Part shown: positions 7,262-8,852 of the stretch, in pieces
How the letters are laid out: every line of letters starts with the position of its first letter
How positions within the stretch are numbered: position 1 is the stretch's first letter
Assembly (NCBI GenBank): GCA_964493205.1
Contig: CAZBMJ010000055.1
Location: 1-8,852 of the forward strand
From: CAZBMJ01 sp964493205
GTDB taxonomy: Bacteria > Myxococcota > UBA727 > JABDBI01
Reading direction: 5' to 3'
DNA length: 8,852 nucleotides
The notes under the pieces: model-generated
Database searches by the model: none
Seen by the model: only the letters and a program-made list of their open reading frames with translations
What the model was told of the DNA's origin: nothing
Program-made: the position numbers and the translations under genes

Positions 7262-8852
7262 ATGGGCTTATTTTTAGGCATTAAAAATAAATTTTTATTG
7301 TTTTTAATTTTGATTTCTATTTTTTTCAATATGATTGCGCAAGCACTTACGTATAATATAACTGGTCGTATTAGAGATATTCATCAAAGCCATCCTGATT
7401 TTGAGCCATTAGGATTGGCGATAGATCCAGGAATTGTAGCAACTACTTTAGGAGTGGATGGTAAGCCTGTTTATGCTAACCCAGGTGGTAGCACAATTAC
7501 CACTACTGGTGAAGCTAGTTTCAATCAATGGTATCATGATGTGCCAGGTGTAAATTTACCTACTTCTTTAACCATTACTCTTGATAATACTATTACTCCT
7601 GATCCTTTAGAATATACCTACGATAATTCATTATTTTTTCCTATTGATAATATGTTGTTTGGAAATGAAGGAAATCCACATAACTATCATTTTACTTTTG
7701 ATATTCACTCCTCATTTACTTATTTGCCAGGGCAGTATTTTCAATTTACTGGAGATGATGACCTTTGGGTTTTTATAAATGGTCAGCTGGCATTAGATTT
7801 AGGAGGTGTGCATCCTCCTATCTCTGGAATGATCGATTTAGATACTCTTGGCCTAACGCCTGGCTTTTCATATGAATTAGATATATTTTTTGCTGAAAGA
7901 AGAACTTTTTTGTCAGATTTTAGAATTGACACTAATATTATATTGGTAAATGACCCAAATGATGAAGATAACGATGGTATTCCTAACATTAATGATAACT
8001 GTGTAAGTGTTCCTAATCCAGCTCAAACTGATACTGACCTAGATTTTGTTGGTGATTTATGTGATAATTGCGTTAACCAATTTAACCCTCTACAAACTGA
8101 TACCGATGTAGACGGTATCGGCGATGTTTGTGATTCTTGTCCTACTGATGCAACTAATACCTGTTCAAGCTTCGTTGACACAGATGGAGATGGTATACCA
8201 GATGCTTGGGATAACTGCCCACTAAATGCTAACGCTGCCCAAGCAGACTACGATAGTGATGGCATAGGTGATGCTTGTGACACTTGTAATGATATAGATG
8301 CCGATGGCGTAGGTGATACAGGCTTTACAAACACTACGTGTGCGGTAGGTAATGGCCCAGATAATTGTACTTTTGCAGCTAACGCTTCGCAAACAGACAG
8401 CGATAGTGATGGTTTAGGGGACGCTTGCGATTTTTGTCCTAATGATGCCACCAATACTTGCTTGGCCGATACAGATTTAGATGGCATACCTGATGATTTA
8501 GATAATTGCCCACTAAATGCTAATGCTGTGCAAGCAGACTACGATAGTGATGGCATAGGTGATGCTTGTGACACTTGTAATGATATAGATGCCGATGGCG
8601 TAGGTGATACAGGCTTTACAAACACTACGTGTGCGGTAGGTAATGGCCCAGATAATTGTACTTTTGCAGCTAACGCTTCGCAAACAGACAGCGATAGTGA
8701 TGGTTTAGGGGACGCTTGCGATTTTTGTCCTAATGATGCCACCAATACTTGCTTGGCCGATACAGATTTAGATGGCATACCTGATGATTTAGATAATTGC
8801 CCACTAAATGCTAACGCTGCCCAAGCAGACTACGATAGTGATGGCATAGGTG
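7262..8852 (+). CDS. Fibro-slime domain protein with TSP3 repeats (3'-partial)
   Basis: The frame is open from ATG 7262 to the right edge (530 codons plus one base). GGGGA at 7253-7257 lies 4 nt before the ATG. Residues 1-28 form a signal peptide: Lys at positions 8 and 10, a hydrophobic core, and a cut after AQA. Residues about 29-228 match the fibro-slime domain (TIGR02148-type, related to PA14-like domains of Dictyostelium prespore proteins). The matching motifs are GRIRDIHQSHPDFE near the start, FNQWYHDVPGVN, HNYHFTFDIHSSFTY, FTGDDDLWVFINGQLALDLG (from about residue 162), LDTLGLTPG and FFAERR...SDFRIDTN. TSP3 repeats begin at about residue 234, with seven DNC signatures visible; one early loop is degenerate (LDF in place of LDG). 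The array becomes a 97-residue tandem repeat cut by the window end. Fibro-slime proteins are extracellular and often tied to slime or adhesion, but their biochemistry is poorly known. I predict, but cannot see, the same GAGC anchor at the C-terminus. Confidence 0.93.
   Translation, partial: MGLFLGIKNKFLLFLILISIFFNMIAQALTYNITGRIRDIHQSHPDFEPLGLAIDPGIVATTLGVDGKPVYANPGGSTITTTGEASFNQWYHDVPGVNLPTSLTITLDNTITPDPLEYTYDNSLFFPIDNMLFGNEGNPHNYHFTFDIHSSFTYLPGQYFQFTGDDDLWVFINGQLALDLGGVHPPISGMIDLDTLGLTPGFSYELDIFFAERRTFLSDFRIDTNIILVNDPNDEDNDGIPNINDNCVSVPNPAQTDTDLDFVGDLCDNCVNQFNPLQTDTDVDGIGDVCDSCPTDATNTCSSFVDTDGDGIPDAWDNCPLNANAAQADYDSDGIGDACDTCNDIDADGVGDTGFTNTTCAVGNGPDNCTFAANASQTDSDSDGLGDACDFCPNDATNTCLADTDLDGIPDDLDNCPLNANAVQADYDSDGIGDACDTCNDIDADGVGDTGFTNTTCAVGNGPDNCTFAANASQTDSDSDGLGDACDFCPNDATNTCLADTDLDGIPDDLDNCPLNANAAQADYDSDGIG
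8240..8852 (+). repeat. 291-bp near-perfect tandem repeat in gene 3
   Basis: The first unit is 8240-8530, the second 8531-8821, and a third starts at 8822 and is cut by the window end. The first two units are identical except for three bases in the last nine (AATGCTGTG against AACGCTGCC). The unit is 97 codons, stays in frame and encodes two TSP3 repeats. Even third codon positions are identical, so the duplication or homogenisation is recent. Confidence 0.95.

Noticed and set aside
8240..8852. CRISPR-like direct repeats
   Set aside because: The units are 291 bp, contiguous, in frame and coding. There are no short repeats separated by unique spacers.

Overview
The window carries three large, same-strand genes for secreted, calcium-binding repeat proteins and almost nothing else. 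All three share a stalk of thrombospondin type 3 (TSP3) repeats, Asp-rich loops of the D-x-D-x-D-G type with DNC...NPxQ and GDACDxCP signatures. The DNA is AT-rich. The Sec-type signal peptides, Shine-Dalgarno-like GGGGA tracts, Rho-independent terminators and a C-terminal Cys/transmembrane/basic sorting signal all point to a bacterium, probably Gram-negative. The taxon cannot be resolved from this sequence. Nothing here is a housekeeping gene, RNA gene or mobile element.

Layout. (1) Bases 1-3215: the 3' part of a giant TSP3 gene whose N-terminal head lies outside the window. It holds 19 DNC-type repeats, then a Pro-rich and acidic spacer, then a GAGC C-terminal anchor. A terminator follows at 3232-3269. 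(2) Bases 3367-7137: a complete gene. It encodes a signal peptide, a right-handed beta-helix head with Chlamydia Pmp-like GGA[ILV]/FxxN motifs ending in a choice-of-anchor Q module, 11 TSP3 repeats, and the same spacer and anchor as gene 1. A terminator follows at 7164-7192. (3) Bases 7262-8852: the 5' part of a third gene. It encodes a signal peptide, a fibro-slime domain, and a TSP3 stalk that runs off the window inside a near-perfect 291-bp tandem repeat.

Interpretation. The genes look like separately transcribed paralogous surface or matrix proteins. Different heads (unknown, beta-helix, fibro-slime) are mounted on interchangeable Ca2+-rigidified stalks, and genes 1 and 2 share a C-terminal anchor. 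The ends of the stalk are conserved between paralogs, while the middle expands and is homogenised by recombination, with stretches nearly identical between genes 1 and 3. The points most worth following are the Pmp-like head without an autotransporter barrel, the Cys-type C-terminal sorting signal whose processing enzyme is not in the window, and the signs of recent repeat turnover.
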